From: CAYLJJ01 sp964384025
GTDB lineage: Bacteria; Myxococcota_A; Bradymonadia; UBA7976; UBA1532
Length of the DNA: 5,963 nucleotides
Direction: 5' to 3'
Assembly (NCBI GenBank): GCA_964384025.1
Contig: CAYLJJ010000188.1
Span: forward strand, 1-5,963
Positions within the stretch are counted from its first letter, which is position 1, and each line of letters opens with the position of its first letter. This document shows, in pieces, positions 1 through 5,838 of this stretch. A program made the translations under genes and the position numbers. A model generated the notes under the pieces. It was not told where the DNA came from and made no database searches. It saw only the letters and a program-made list of their open reading frames with translations.

Positions 1-327
1 ACCCGAGACCCCCGGCTCGCCGCTCCCTGTTGAGCCACAATCATCATTACGTGCTCCTCCAGCGCCTCCAGGTGCTCCTTCGCCAGGGTTGGGGTTCCCA
101 TGAACACCTCGGGCTCCATTGTTGTTGCCCTCTCCCCCGGGACCACCTTCGCCTCCAGCGCGGTTACCGTCGGGACAGAGAGACTGCCCTCCAAGGCCAC
201 CAGGGCGTTGATCGCAATCCTGAAAGATATTGGAGCTGTCTTGAGCATCAGCGCCATCGGTGGCTGAGAGCCCTTCAGCACCAAACTCTCCATCTATTCC
301 ATCCTCGCCATCTCCACCGCGCCCGGA
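1..327 (-). other. Glycine-rich collagen-like segment (residues 501-609, continues off the edge)
   Basis: From residue 501 the protein becomes glycine-rich with short G-x-x runs (GEDGIDGEFGAEG, GGEGGPGGEG, GEGAPGGAGGA) and few hydrophobic residues. Isolated cysteines lie at 538, 551 and 597. It directly follows the beta-helix-like segment, so it may be a flexible loop inserted in a longer beta-helix. The missing C-terminus would decide this. Confidence 0.65.
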
Positions 328-1827
328 CTCCAGCAAGCAGTCTTTCAATCTGAACTGATCACTCTCCGAGAGATAGAGGGCGATGCTGCTCCCTCCAGGG
401 CTCTCATTGTCAGCAGAGACGATATGCAGGCGCTGGATCTCAGTGGGGGTCTGGATGGAGAGCCCCTGCACCGCGATCGTTCCTCCATGAACCAGGGTCT
501 CAACCCCCTGATCTCGTCGCCAGTTCTGGCTGGCATCATAGCCCCCATAAAGATTGGCTCCCTCACGCAGCTCTAAGCTCTCTCGGTAGTCTCCGTGGGA
601 GATATAAAGATCAAAGCCCAGCTCAGCAGCACGGAGGATCCCCGCTGAGATGCTGCGAAGAGGGGCGTTGCGGTTTCCAGGAGCTTCATCATCTCCAGTC
701 TCAAGATCGACATAAAGGGCGCGAGAAGCATCTCCATCCAAACCATCGCAGTTGGCGTCGATGTTCTCTGAGTCCGGGAGATCCAACTCAGCCTGCCAGA
801 TACAAGCTTCTTCACAGCCATTGGCAGGATGCCCGTCGAGATCGATCCAGCCCGGACGACACTCTCCCATACCACAGCGCCCTCCCAAACAGAGAGAAAA
901 GGCGTTGTCAAAGAAGCAGCTGTTGTTGCAGCGCCCACAATGCTCAGGGTCTGTTTGGAGATCGAAGCTCTCATCAAGGAGTCCATCACAGTCATTATCC
1001 AAACCATCACAGGTCAGCTCCTCCCCCTCTTCATAGGTGCCTGGATAGCGACAATCCCAAACCCCTTGGAGGCAGAGCGGCGCGGAGCGTTGACATTCAC
1101 CCAACTCCAAACAAGAGCCTGGAGGAAGCAGCAGCTCTTCATCCACCTGAAAATCACAGTCATCATCTAAGCCGTTACAGAACTCTTCAGCCCCCTCATA
1201 GCGATCAGGAGAGGTCTCATCACAGTCGATCCCCAGACAGTCGCCTCCCTCTCCATAGCCGTCACCGTCGGGATCTTCGCAGCCTGCACAGTAGCCACTT
1301 TCAGGGAGACACTGCATTAGAGACTCTCCTGTCTCCCCCTCTATCTCTGTACAGAGGAAGCCCTCTGGACACTCCTTATCGTTGCAATCCTCAGCGCAAT
1401 AAAAGCCTCTCCCGATGGAGAGGCAGCGATCTGCGCGATCATCACAGTCATCATCGATCTCACATGGCTTACACAGATCATCAGAGTCAGGAACACAGAG
1501 GAGAGTTCGATCCCAACCGCTGTTCTCAATCGCCGCACAGACATAACCGCTGGGACAATCGCTGGCGTTGCCACACTTTCGAGTGCAACCAAGGCCCTGA
1601 AGCATCTCGATACAGCGTCCTGAGAGGCAGTCAAAATTGTCTTCACATGCCTCTTCAAAGCCCAGCAGCTCTTCGGCGACCCCGCCATCGGGTGGGTGCC
1701 ACTCAAGATCTAGGGGGAGAGGCAGGAGATCTCGCGCGTTCGCTCCTTGGTCGGAAGGCAGGGTGTCTACATCGCTGGGCTCAACAGCACAGCCCAATAA
1801 GATGATCATCAGAAAGAGTTTTGGCAT
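1..1827 (-). CDS. Cys/Asp-rich MopE-motif lipoprotein with beta-helix and Gly-rich segments (3' end outside window)
   Basis: Open for 609 codons from ATG at 1827 to the window edge, with no stop, so the C-terminus is missing. An in-frame TAG lies ten codons upstream and no other usual start intervenes, which fixes the start although no clear Shine-Dalgarno is present. Residues 1-13 form a short lipoprotein signal peptide (Lys3, hydrophobic 4-11, lipobox LLGC with Cys13). Ala at +2 suggests outer-membrane sorting. Residues 61-360 hold 38 cysteines. Within them, 185-230 is a MopE-type block (DPDGDGYG at the start, CNGLDDDCDFQVDE at the end), 271-286 carries CDGLDNDCDGLLDE, 294-339 is a CGRCNNSC module ending NGCE, and 356-366 is a degenerate third copy. 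Residues 371-439 resemble DUF1565 beta-helix starts (LYVDLETGDD, LYGGYD, W.R). Residues 501-609 are glycine-rich. The MopE family is known for metal-binding, calcium-ligand-like motifs. Surface location and metal binding here are inference, and the cellular role is unknown. Confidence 0.88.
   Translation of the reverse strand, partial: MPKLFLMIILLGCAVEPSDVDTLPSDQGANARDLLPLPLDLEWHPPDGGVAEELLGFEEACEDNFDCLSGRCIEMLQGLGCTRKCGNASDCPSGYVCAAIENSGWDRTLLCVPDSDDLCKPCEIDDDCDDRADRCLSIGRGFYCAEDCNDKECPEGFLCTEIEGETGESLMQCLPESGYCAGCEDPDGDGYGEGGDCLGIDCDETSPDRYEGAEEFCNGLDDDCDFQVDEELLLPPGSCLELGECQRSAPLCLQGVWDCRYPGTYEEGEELTCDGLDNDCDGLLDESFDLQTDPEHCGRCNNSCFFDNAFSLCLGGRCGMGECRPGWIDLDGHPANGCEEACIWQAELDLPDSENIDANCDGLDGDASRALYVDLETGDDEAPGNRNAPLRSISAGILRAAELGFDLYISHGDYRESLELREGANLYGGYDASQNWRRDQGVETLVHGGTIAVQGLSIQTPTEIQRLHIVSADNESPGGSSIALYLSESDQFRLKDCLLESGRGGDGEDGIDGEFGAEGLSATDGADAQDSSNIFQDCDQRPGGLGGQSLCPDGNRAGGEGGPGGEGNNNGARGVHGNPNPGEGAPGGAGGARNDDCGSTGSGEPGVSG
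511..717 (-). other. DUF1565-like beta-helix entry segment (residues 371-439)
   Basis: Residues 371-439 read LYVDLETGDDEAPGNRNAPLRSI, then a helix-like AGILRAAELG, then LYISHGDYRES, LREGANLYGGYD and a closing W-R-R-D. This order (V-D-x-x-x-GDD, P-x-x-(S/T)I, A-x-x-x-A, V-x-x-G-x-Y-x-E, L-x-GG(Y/F)) is characteristic of DUF1565-type right-handed parallel beta-helix proteins. The following residues, to about 499, continue with beta-helix-like short strands (QRLHIVSADN, LKDCLLE). Confidence 0.65.
970..1017 (-). other. Second MopE motif, CDGLDNDCDGLLDE (residues 271-286)
   Basis: This is the best-preserved copy of the motif in the protein. It has Cys273 and Cys280 flanking an alternating Asp/Asn array and a closing LDE. 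It follows a stretch with paired cysteines (239-259) and precedes the CGRCNNSC module at 294-339. A degenerate third copy (NCDGLDGD, about 730-762) marks the end of the cysteine-rich half. Confidence 0.7.
985..1451 (-). repeat. Short dispersed coding repeat ATGACTGTGAT
   Basis: The minus-strand 11-mer ATGACTGTGAT occurs exactly at 985-995, 1153-1163 and 1441-1451, and a shortened relative (GACTGTGAT) sits at 1219-1227. Each copy encodes an (N/D)DCD or IDCD core of the Asp/Cys motifs. The repetition is explained by recurring protein motifs rather than by a mobile or regulatory element. Confidence 0.6.
1138..1275 (-). other. MopE-like putative metal-binding block (residues 185-230)
   Basis: The block begins DPDGDGYG, continues with a DCDETSPDRY..GAEE stretch and ends CNGLDDDCDFQVDE. 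This matches the typical order D-x-DGDGYG, then CDD-x-DP-x-x-YPGA-x-E, then CNG-x-DDDCDG-x-VDE of MopE-type putative metal-binding repeats. The regular Asp spacing resembles calcium-binding thrombospondin type 3 repeats. One departure is Phe instead of Gly after the last Cys-Asp. Confidence 0.75.
1279..1647 (-). other. N-terminal cysteine-rich modules (residues 61-183)
   Basis: Residues 61-183 repeat a loose pattern of C-x(5)-C-x(4)-C followed by C-x(3)-C and CP-x-G-(Y/F)-x-C (for example CPSGYVC at 91-97 and CPEGFLC at 153-159). Such small disulfide-rich modules are frequent in predicted surface lipoproteins of myxobacteria and relatives. No enzymatic motif is visible. The disulfide pairing and role are unknown. 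Confidence 0.6.
1789..1827 (-). other. Lipoprotein signal peptide with lipobox
   Basis: Codons 1-13 of the lipoprotein gene read MPKLFLMIILLGC. One lysine precedes a short hydrophobic run and an LLGC lipobox, the site for diacylglyceryl transfer and signal peptidase II cleavage before Cys13. It is shorter than most lipoprotein signals (12 residues before the Cys), but the lipobox is canonical. Confidence 0.8.
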
Positions 1828-1894
1828 GGCAGAGAGGGTAACAGGGAGCCAGAGCTACTGCCAATCTCAGAGATCCAATCAGCAAGACCTTTGC
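1828..1894 (-). other. 67-nt spacer between prenyl synthase and lipoprotein genes
   Basis: The gap between the TAA of the prenyl synthase gene and the ATG of the lipoprotein gene has no convincing stem-loop with a T-run, no clear promoter boxes and no Shine-Dalgarno close to the ATG. A tiny inverted repeat (ATCTCAGAGAT) is too short to be a terminator. Read-through from the isoprenoid operon into the lipoprotein gene is therefore possible, but not shown. Confidence 0.5.
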
Positions 1895-2890
1895 TTAAGC
1901 TGAGGTCAAAGCCTGGATGGGAGCAAGGAACAGCGTACAGAGCCCCTCGACCAAGCTAGAGAACTCTTGATCGACAGCCTTTAAAGCAGCCAAGCTTCTC
2001 TTCTCGATCTCAGTAAGGGCGGCTTCTCGCGCTCCCAGATGTTCCAGGATCTTGATCGCCTCAGCGATCTCCTCTCGGCTGGTCTCCTCTCGGGGACGAT
2101 CGAGGATCTCTTTGAGCCGCGCCCCCACCGGAGCCTCAGCACGCTCCAGGCTATAGACCACCATAAAGCTGCGTTTCCCCTCAGCAATGTCGCTCCCTCG
2201 CAGCGTCCGTCCCTTATCTGCCCAGAGGTCCAGGAGATCATCCTGGATCTGAAAGAGGACTCCCAGATGAAGAGCAGCCTTGACTAAACTGGGGGCAGCT
2301 TGAGCACCACAGAGCGCAGCAGCTCCCACCATAGGTAGGGCAAAGAGACCCGAGGTCTTGCCCTCTACCATCCTAAAATAGTCGCTTAGAGAGGGGCGTT
2401 TTAGGGCTTGGAGCGCAAATTCTCGCTCCTGACCATCGATCACCCTCAGGGTCTCACGGAGCAGGCGACGGCTGATTGTCTCTCGTGCCTTGATGGGTTG
2501 GCTTAAGCCCTGAAGGAGCAGCAGGGGATAGTAAAACATCGCGTCCCCCAAGTTGATCGCTTGCGGGACCCCAAAGCGACGCCAGATCGTCTCGCGACCT
2601 CGACGATGGCTGTCTCCATCCTGAAGATCATCATGCACCAGGGTAGCGTTATGTAAGACCTCACAGGCAGCACCAAAGGGGATCAGCTCTTCGGGAGCGT
2701 GACCACAGCACTCTGCCACCAAGAGCGGCAATAGAGCTCTAAGGCGCTTCCCGCCGCTCTCCATTTGGTAGCGCAGCATCGGGAGCAGGCTGGAGCCCTC
2801 CGGGCTGGCTTCTAAGAAAACCTCGTCGATAAGCTTGAGGATCGCGGGTAGATGGGCCGCCTTGAGAGCCTCAAATCGCTTCTCAATCAC
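1895..2890 (-). CDS. Trans-polyprenyl diphosphate synthase (GGPP or longer-chain type)
   Basis: Head-to-tail prenyltransferase that condenses IPP with DMAPP or longer allylic diphosphates, normally a cytosolic Mg2+-dependent dimer. At 331 residues it has the usual family length. Visible motifs are GGKRLR (46-51), the first aspartate-rich motif DDLQD (87-91) followed by RRGR (96-99), GKTSG (177-181), the second aspartate-rich motif DDLLD (217-221, in FQIQDDLLD) and GSDIAEGKRS (232-241). The positions four and five before the first Asp are Thr83 and Ala82. They are small, with no bulky aromatic and no two-residue insertion in the motif, which argues against a classic FPP synthase and for C20 or longer products (inference). 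GTG at 2888-2890 was chosen because a perfect AGGAGGTG sits just upstream. A TTG at 2911 would add seven residues and contain that ribosome site. The gene overlaps the kinase gene by 8 nt and is the last of the operon. Confidence 0.93.
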   Translation of the reverse strand: MIEKRFEALKAAHLPAILKLIDEVFLEASPEGSSLLPMLRYQMESGGKRLRALLPLLVAECCGHAPEELIPFGAACEVLHNATLVHDDLQDGDSHRRGRETIWRRFGVPQAINLGDAMFYYPLLLLQGLSQPIKARETISRRLLRETLRVIDGQEREFALQALKRPSLSDYFRMVEGKTSGLFALPMVGAAALCGAQAAPSLVKAALHLGVLFQIQDDLLDLWADKGRTLRGSDIAEGKRSFMVVYSLERAEAPVGARLKEILDRPREETSREEIAEAIKILEHLGAREAALTEIEKRSLAALKAVDQEFSSLVEGLCTLFLAPIQALTSA

Positions 2891-3866
2891 GCTGGACACC
2901 TCCTGTATCAATCTCGATCATCTCAGCTCGCCAACCCTGGCGACGCCAACATTGAAGCTGAGGTTCCAGCCTGTCTCCTCCTAAGATCAGCAGAGAGTCC
3001 CCTCCTCCTGCTCCAGAGACGCGGGGAATGAGGCCCTGGCTGCGGGCCTCCTCTGCTAAGCGCCAGAGGCTTGTGGTCATCAGGCCCAAGCTTCCTGCAG
3101 CGTCCCAGGCTTCAAAAGCCCGCTGAGCCCGGTTCAAGGCATCCAGCAGCTCCCCTACCTCACCCAATTTTAGGGCGCGGATCACTCTCCAGGCTGCTAC
3201 CGCCAGCGGCGCTGGATCATGCCCTCTGGCGCGCTGGATCAAATGCCGGGTATTTGCTCCCTCTCCTGTCGCTACCCGCCCCAGCTTTAAGCCCTGAGGC
3301 CAAGAGAGGCGCTGAGGCTTGAGCTGCGCCCTCAGGCGCGCAAGGGCCAGACTCGTCTCCATCTGGTCTAACTCGAGCAGAGGCTGCTGGGGAGTGGGCA
3401 GAGCCACCACGCCGCCCAGAGCGCAGGTGAGCACATCATAGCCGGAGCCTTGATGGCTCTGAGCGCGTAGATGGGCCAAGAGCGCGGGGATTGGATCTGG
3501 ACAATCTAGAGCAGCCATCACTCCCAGAACTGCTGCTGCGCTGCTGCCCAGCCCTCCCTTGGCTCGCCCTGGCAGGTTAAGATCTGCGCTCAGCGTCAAG
3601 CGCAATGGGAGAGCGGGAGAGAGGTTCAAGGCAGCGTCCAGAAAGGGGTCTCCAGTGGGTGGCCTGACCGCAGTTGGACCCAGGAAGGGAGAGCAGATCT
3701 CAAGAGCTGTAGCGGGTTGGACCTTGACCTCTAAATACTGAGCCACCGCCAGCGCTACCGCGACCCCTCCAGGCTGCAGGGTGGCATACTCTCCGGCGAG
3801 CATCAGCTTACCTGGAACCCTGATCCTCAAGGCTCGATGAGGCGGGCTGGACCCGCGAGGCGGCAA
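2883..3866 (-). CDS. mvaK2: Phosphomevalonate kinase-type GHMP kinase
   Basis: Predicted to phosphorylate 5-phosphomevalonate to 5-diphosphomevalonate with ATP (EC 2.7.4.2), a cytosolic step supplying the neighbouring decarboxylase. The 327 residues show the GHMP order: PGKLMLAGEYATL (18-30), the phosphate-binding GGLGSSAAA (104-112), HQGSGYDV (138-145) with a likely catalytic Asp144, GEGANTR (201-207) and SGAGGGD (284-290). GAGGGD with a terminal Asp is typical of phosphomevalonate kinases, whereas mevalonate kinases usually end in GGGG, so mevalonate kinase is the less likely alternative. TTG at 3864-3866 was taken because AGAGGA lies 7 nt upstream. A second TTG at 3828-3830 forms TTGA with the mvaD stop and would remove 12 low-complexity residues, giving an N-terminus closer to the family norm. 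The gene overlaps mvaD by 40 nt (4 nt with the alternative start). Confidence 0.88.
   Translation of the reverse strand: MPPRGSSPPHRALRIRVPGKLMLAGEYATLQPGGVAVALAVAQYLEVKVQPATALEICSPFLGPTAVRPPTGDPFLDAALNLSPALPLRLTLSADLNLPGRAKGGLGSSAAAVLGVMAALDCPDPIPALLAHLRAQSHQGSGYDVLTCALGGVVALPTPQQPLLELDQMETSLALARLRAQLKPQRLSWPQGLKLGRVATGEGANTRHLIQRARGHDPAPLAVAAWRVIRALKLGEVGELLDALNRAQRAFEAWDAAGSLGLMTTSLWRLAEEARSQGLIPRVSGAGGGDSLLILGGDRLEPQLQCWRRQGWRAEMIEIDTGGVQRD
2897..2904 (-). promoter_or_regulatory. Ribosome binding site deciding the prenyl synthase start
   Basis: AGGAGGTG on the minus strand is a full match to the anti-Shine-Dalgarno consensus and ends 6 nt before GTG at 2888-2890. It lies inside the last codons of the upstream kinase gene. 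It selects this GTG over the in-frame TTG at 2911 and suggests efficient independent initiation. Confidence 0.75.
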
Positions 3867-4801
3867 GAGATGATCCTCTGGATCTCAGGGAGCCCCTTCA
3901 GAGCAGCGTGCGCCGCCTCCAGATGCTCAGGCTCACAGAGCAGCTTTAGATGGGGGCCTGCGTCGATGGTGAAGTAGATCGGAAGATGAGGGCGCAGAGC
4001 GCGGACCTTATGGATCAGCTCCAGAGTACTGCCGCGCCAGTAGATCAACCCTGCGCTGAGCATATCTGCGTGCATCGCAAGGCAAGAGGCTTCAGCGACA
4101 GCCCCCAGAGCGGGGAGATCTCGTCGCCGGATCGCCTCCCGTGCGATCTTAAGGTGAGGCTCTACGCAGCTGAGCCAAGCAGCATGATAGGGGCTCTCGG
4201 CGGCGGTCTTGAGCATCCCCTCTGTCGAAGAGATCATCTTGGGGCCTGCCTCCACCAAGAGAACCAGGACGCGCAAGTCCCAATGTTTTGGTGGATAGAG
4301 CTGAACGCCATAAGAGTCTTCTCCATCTGAAGCTTCGCCAGGGCGCCACTCTACAAAACCCCCATGGATAGAGCGGGCTGCCGAGCCTGAGCCTCGACGA
4401 GCCAGGGCTGAGAGAGCCTCCTGAGAGAGGGTGAGCCCCGCCGCCCGACTGGCTGCCAGGGCCAGCGCCGCCATCCCGGAAGCGGAGGATGCCAAGCCCG
4501 CGCCGTAAGGAAAACTGTTCTCTGAGTCGATCCAAGCATGTTGAGAGATCCCTGCCTGAGCTCTCACCCGATCCAAGACCCGCTGAGCCCGGATCAGCGC
4601 CGCGCCTGTACGCAACTGCCCATCCACATAGAGTCGATCCTCTTCAAACTCAGAGGAGAAGCGCAGCCGAGTCTCAGTCTTAAGAGCATCCACAGCCAAA
4701 GAGAGGCTGCCTTGGGCGGGGAGATTGAGCCGCAGGTCCCGTTTTCCCCAGTACTTGACCAAGGCGAAGTTGGCGCATGCCTCAGCGGTGGCGCTGCTCA
4801 T
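3827..4801 (-). CDS. mvaD: Diphosphomevalonate decarboxylase
   Basis: Catalyses ATP-dependent decarboxylation of 5-diphosphomevalonate to isopentenyl diphosphate (EC 4.1.1.33), in the cytosol. At 324 residues it has the normal bacterial length. Motifs in order: N11 to K20 (NFALVKYWGK), with Lys16 in the position of the substrate-contacting Lys; GSLSL (31-35); ENSFPYGAGLASSASG (94-109), the ATP loop; GSGSAARSIHGGFVEW (137-152) with the conserved Arg143; MISSTEGM (189-196); HADM (244-247); and TIDAGPH (278-284), where Asp280 is the predicted catalytic Asp. Most family members I know have Asn after GP, whereas this protein has His284. The start is ATG at 4801, which overlaps the idi2 stop as ATGA and implies translational coupling. 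No strong Shine-Dalgarno is near. A monophosphomevalonate decarboxylase is a formal alternative, but the adjacent phosphomevalonate kinase argues for the classic enzyme. Confidence 0.95.
   Translation of the reverse strand: MSSATAEACANFALVKYWGKRDLRLNLPAQGSLSLAVDALKTETRLRFSSEFEEDRLYVDGQLRTGAALIRAQRVLDRVRAQAGISQHAWIDSENSFPYGAGLASSASGMAALALAASRAAGLTLSQEALSALARRGSGSAARSIHGGFVEWRPGEASDGEDSYGVQLYPPKHWDLRVLVLLVEAGPKMISSTEGMLKTAAESPYHAAWLSCVEPHLKIAREAIRRRDLPALGAVAEASCLAMHADMLSAGLIYWRGSTLELIHKVRALRPHLPIYFTIDAGPHLKLLCEPEHLEAAHAALKGLPEIQRIISCRLAGPARLIEP
3874..3879 (-). promoter_or_regulatory. Ribosome binding site for the kinase TTG start
   Basis: AGAGGA on the minus strand, 7 nt before TTG at 3864-3866 and within the mvaD coding region. 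It supports the longer kinase start. The competing TTG at 3828-3830 has no comparable site but has a TTGA stop-start overlap, so the choice is not certain. Confidence 0.45.
4798..4801 (-). promoter_or_regulatory. ATGA stop-start overlap coupling idi2 and mvaD
   Basis: The minus-strand tetranucleotide ATGA holds the mvaD ATG and the idi2 TGA. The nearest Shine-Dalgarno-like element (AGGTGA at 4815-4820) is 13 nt away, which is too far to be optimal. Re-initiation by ribosomes finishing idi2 is the likely way mvaD is translated (inference). Confidence 0.7.
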
Positions 4802-5826
4802 TGAGGGAGGACTCTCACCTGCCGCAGCTCCTGAATGTTGCGTGCTCCGGTACAGAAGCAGATGATGCGCAGCTCCTCAATGATCAGCCTCAAGGCTTTC
4901 TCGACGGCGGCCTCTCCATCTCGAGCAGCGACGAGCATGGGAGCAGCCAAGGCCACTGCATCTGCTCCTAGAGCCAGGGCCACAGCCACATCCATCCCAG
5001 TTCTGATCCCACCCGAGGCGATCAGCAGGCGCTCAGGGCCGAGGGCAGCACGACAATGGCGGATAGAAGCGGCGGTGGGGATACCAAAGCCTGCCAGTCG
5101 CGCTCCCAGCTTTGCGTTGATGCTCCCCTTGGGGGCTCGATAGCTCTCCACCCGCGCCCAAGAGGTTCCTCCCACGCCTGAGGTCTCTAGACCTGCTAAA
5201 GGCAGACGAGCCAGCTTCTCTGCGGTGCGCGCAGAGAGCCCAGAGCCTACCTCTTTCACCAGGACCGGTTGAGGTAGCTTGGGGATGCACTCCTTCATAC
5301 AGGCGAATAAGCCTCTAAAGCGAGTCTCTCCTTCAGGTTGGATCGCCTCCTGGAGCGGATTGACATGTAGAAAGAGAGCATCAGCGCCAACTGCCTCTAA
5401 GGCGCGCTGGAGGCGATTATCTCGACCATACTCCAGGAGCTGAGCGGCTCCCAAGTTGCCAAAGAGCAAGGGCAGATCTGGAGCGAAGGCTCGCAGGTCA
5501 AAGGAGTCGGTGCAGCTTGGATCCCTGAGCATGGCGCGTTGAGAGCCCAGGGCCATCCCCACCCCTACCCGCTCTGCAGCGCGGGCCAAACGCTTATTAT
5601 ACTGCCCTGCTCGCGAGGTCCCTCCGGTCATCGCGCCGATGATGATGGGCGCCCTGAGGCTGCGATCCAAGATCTCAGTGGTGAGCCTGACCTCCTCCAG
5701 ATCGATTTCGGGGAGCGCGTCATATTCGAGCAGGAACTCTCCCAAGCCTGTGTCGCGATCTGAAGACACCGCCTTATCCAGGCAGAGATCAAGGTGATGG
5801 TCTTTTCGGCGTAAGATCAGCTCCAA
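4798..5826 (-). CDS. fni: Type 2 isopentenyl-diphosphate delta-isomerase (FMN-dependent)
   Basis: Interconverts IPP and DMAPP using reduced FMN and Mg2+ (EC 5.3.3.2), a TIM-barrel enzyme unrelated to type 1 isomerases. From TTG at 5824-5826 it is 342 residues, within the family range. Visible motifs: RRKDHH (6-11), MTGGT (66-70, flavin site), GSQR (94-97), HVNPLQEAIQPEGE (154-167) with Gln159 and Glu160 matching the catalytic Gln and metal-binding Glu of characterised enzymes, KEVGSGLS (191-198), GVGGTSWARVE (217-227), SGGIRTGMD (271-279) and TGARNIQEL (326-334). The TTG was chosen because AAGGAGG stands 5 nt upstream and because it puts the motifs at family-typical positions. GTG at 5851-5853 would add nine residues but has no good ribosome site. 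It is the first gene of the operon within the window and feeds IPP and DMAPP to the downstream prenyl synthase. Glu stands where many homologues have Asp before the GGTSW loop. Confidence 0.95.
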   Translation of the reverse strand: MELILRRKDHHLDLCLDKAVSSDRDTGLGEFLLEYDALPEIDLEEVRLTTEILDRSLRAPIIIGAMTGGTSRAGQYNKRLARAAERVGVGMALGSQRAMLRDPSCTDSFDLRAFAPDLPLLFGNLGAAQLLEYGRDNRLQRALEAVGADALFLHVNPLQEAIQPEGETRFRGLFACMKECIPKLPQPVLVKEVGSGLSARTAEKLARLPLAGLETSGVGGTSWARVESYRAPKGSINAKLGARLAGFGIPTAASIRHCRAALGPERLLIASGGIRTGMDVAVALALGADAVALAAPMLVAARDGEAAVEKALRLIIEELRIICFCTGARNIQELRQVRVLPQ

Positions 5827-5831
5827 GCAAG

Positions 5832-5838
5832 CCTCCTT
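5832..5838 (-). promoter_or_regulatory. Ribosome binding site for the idi2 TTG start
   Basis: AAGGAGG on the minus strand, a seven-base anti-Shine-Dalgarno match, 5 nt before TTG at 5824-5826. If GTG at 5853 were used instead, this site would be coding (Lys-Glu-Ala). Its strength is the main reason for preferring the shorter protein. Confidence 0.55.

Noticed and set aside
30..1170. Plus-strand ORFs (30-353, 752-1036, 829-1170) and minus-strand out-of-frame ORFs (345-566, 573-1010)
   Set aside because: They lie in other frames over the long lipoprotein frame, which has a clear signal peptide and recognisable motifs. Their translations show no known motif.
985..1451. Repeated 11-mer ATGACTGTGAT considered as an operator or CRISPR-like array
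   Set aside because: The copies are in frame, irregularly spaced and encode the recurring DDCD motif, so protein repetition explains them.
1868..1882. Inverted repeat ATCTCAGAGAT near the end of the synthase gene as a terminator
   Set aside because: A five-base stem with a one-base centre cannot form a hairpin loop, and there is no T-run.
1341..1903. ORFs 1341-1706 (-), 1464-1805 (+) and 1637-1903 (+)
   Set aside because: Out-of-frame shadows of the lipoprotein N-terminus. Compositions are odd and no motif is recognisable.
3950..4535. Opposite-strand ORF 3950-4330 (+) and same-strand out-of-frame ORF 4149-4535 (-)
   Set aside because: Both overlap the conserved core of mvaD, which carries all family motifs. 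They are by-products of GC-rich codon use.
4835..5290. ORFs 4835-5143 (+) and 5033-5290 (-) over idi2
   Set aside because: Shadows of the idi2 frame, whose motifs run unbroken through the region.
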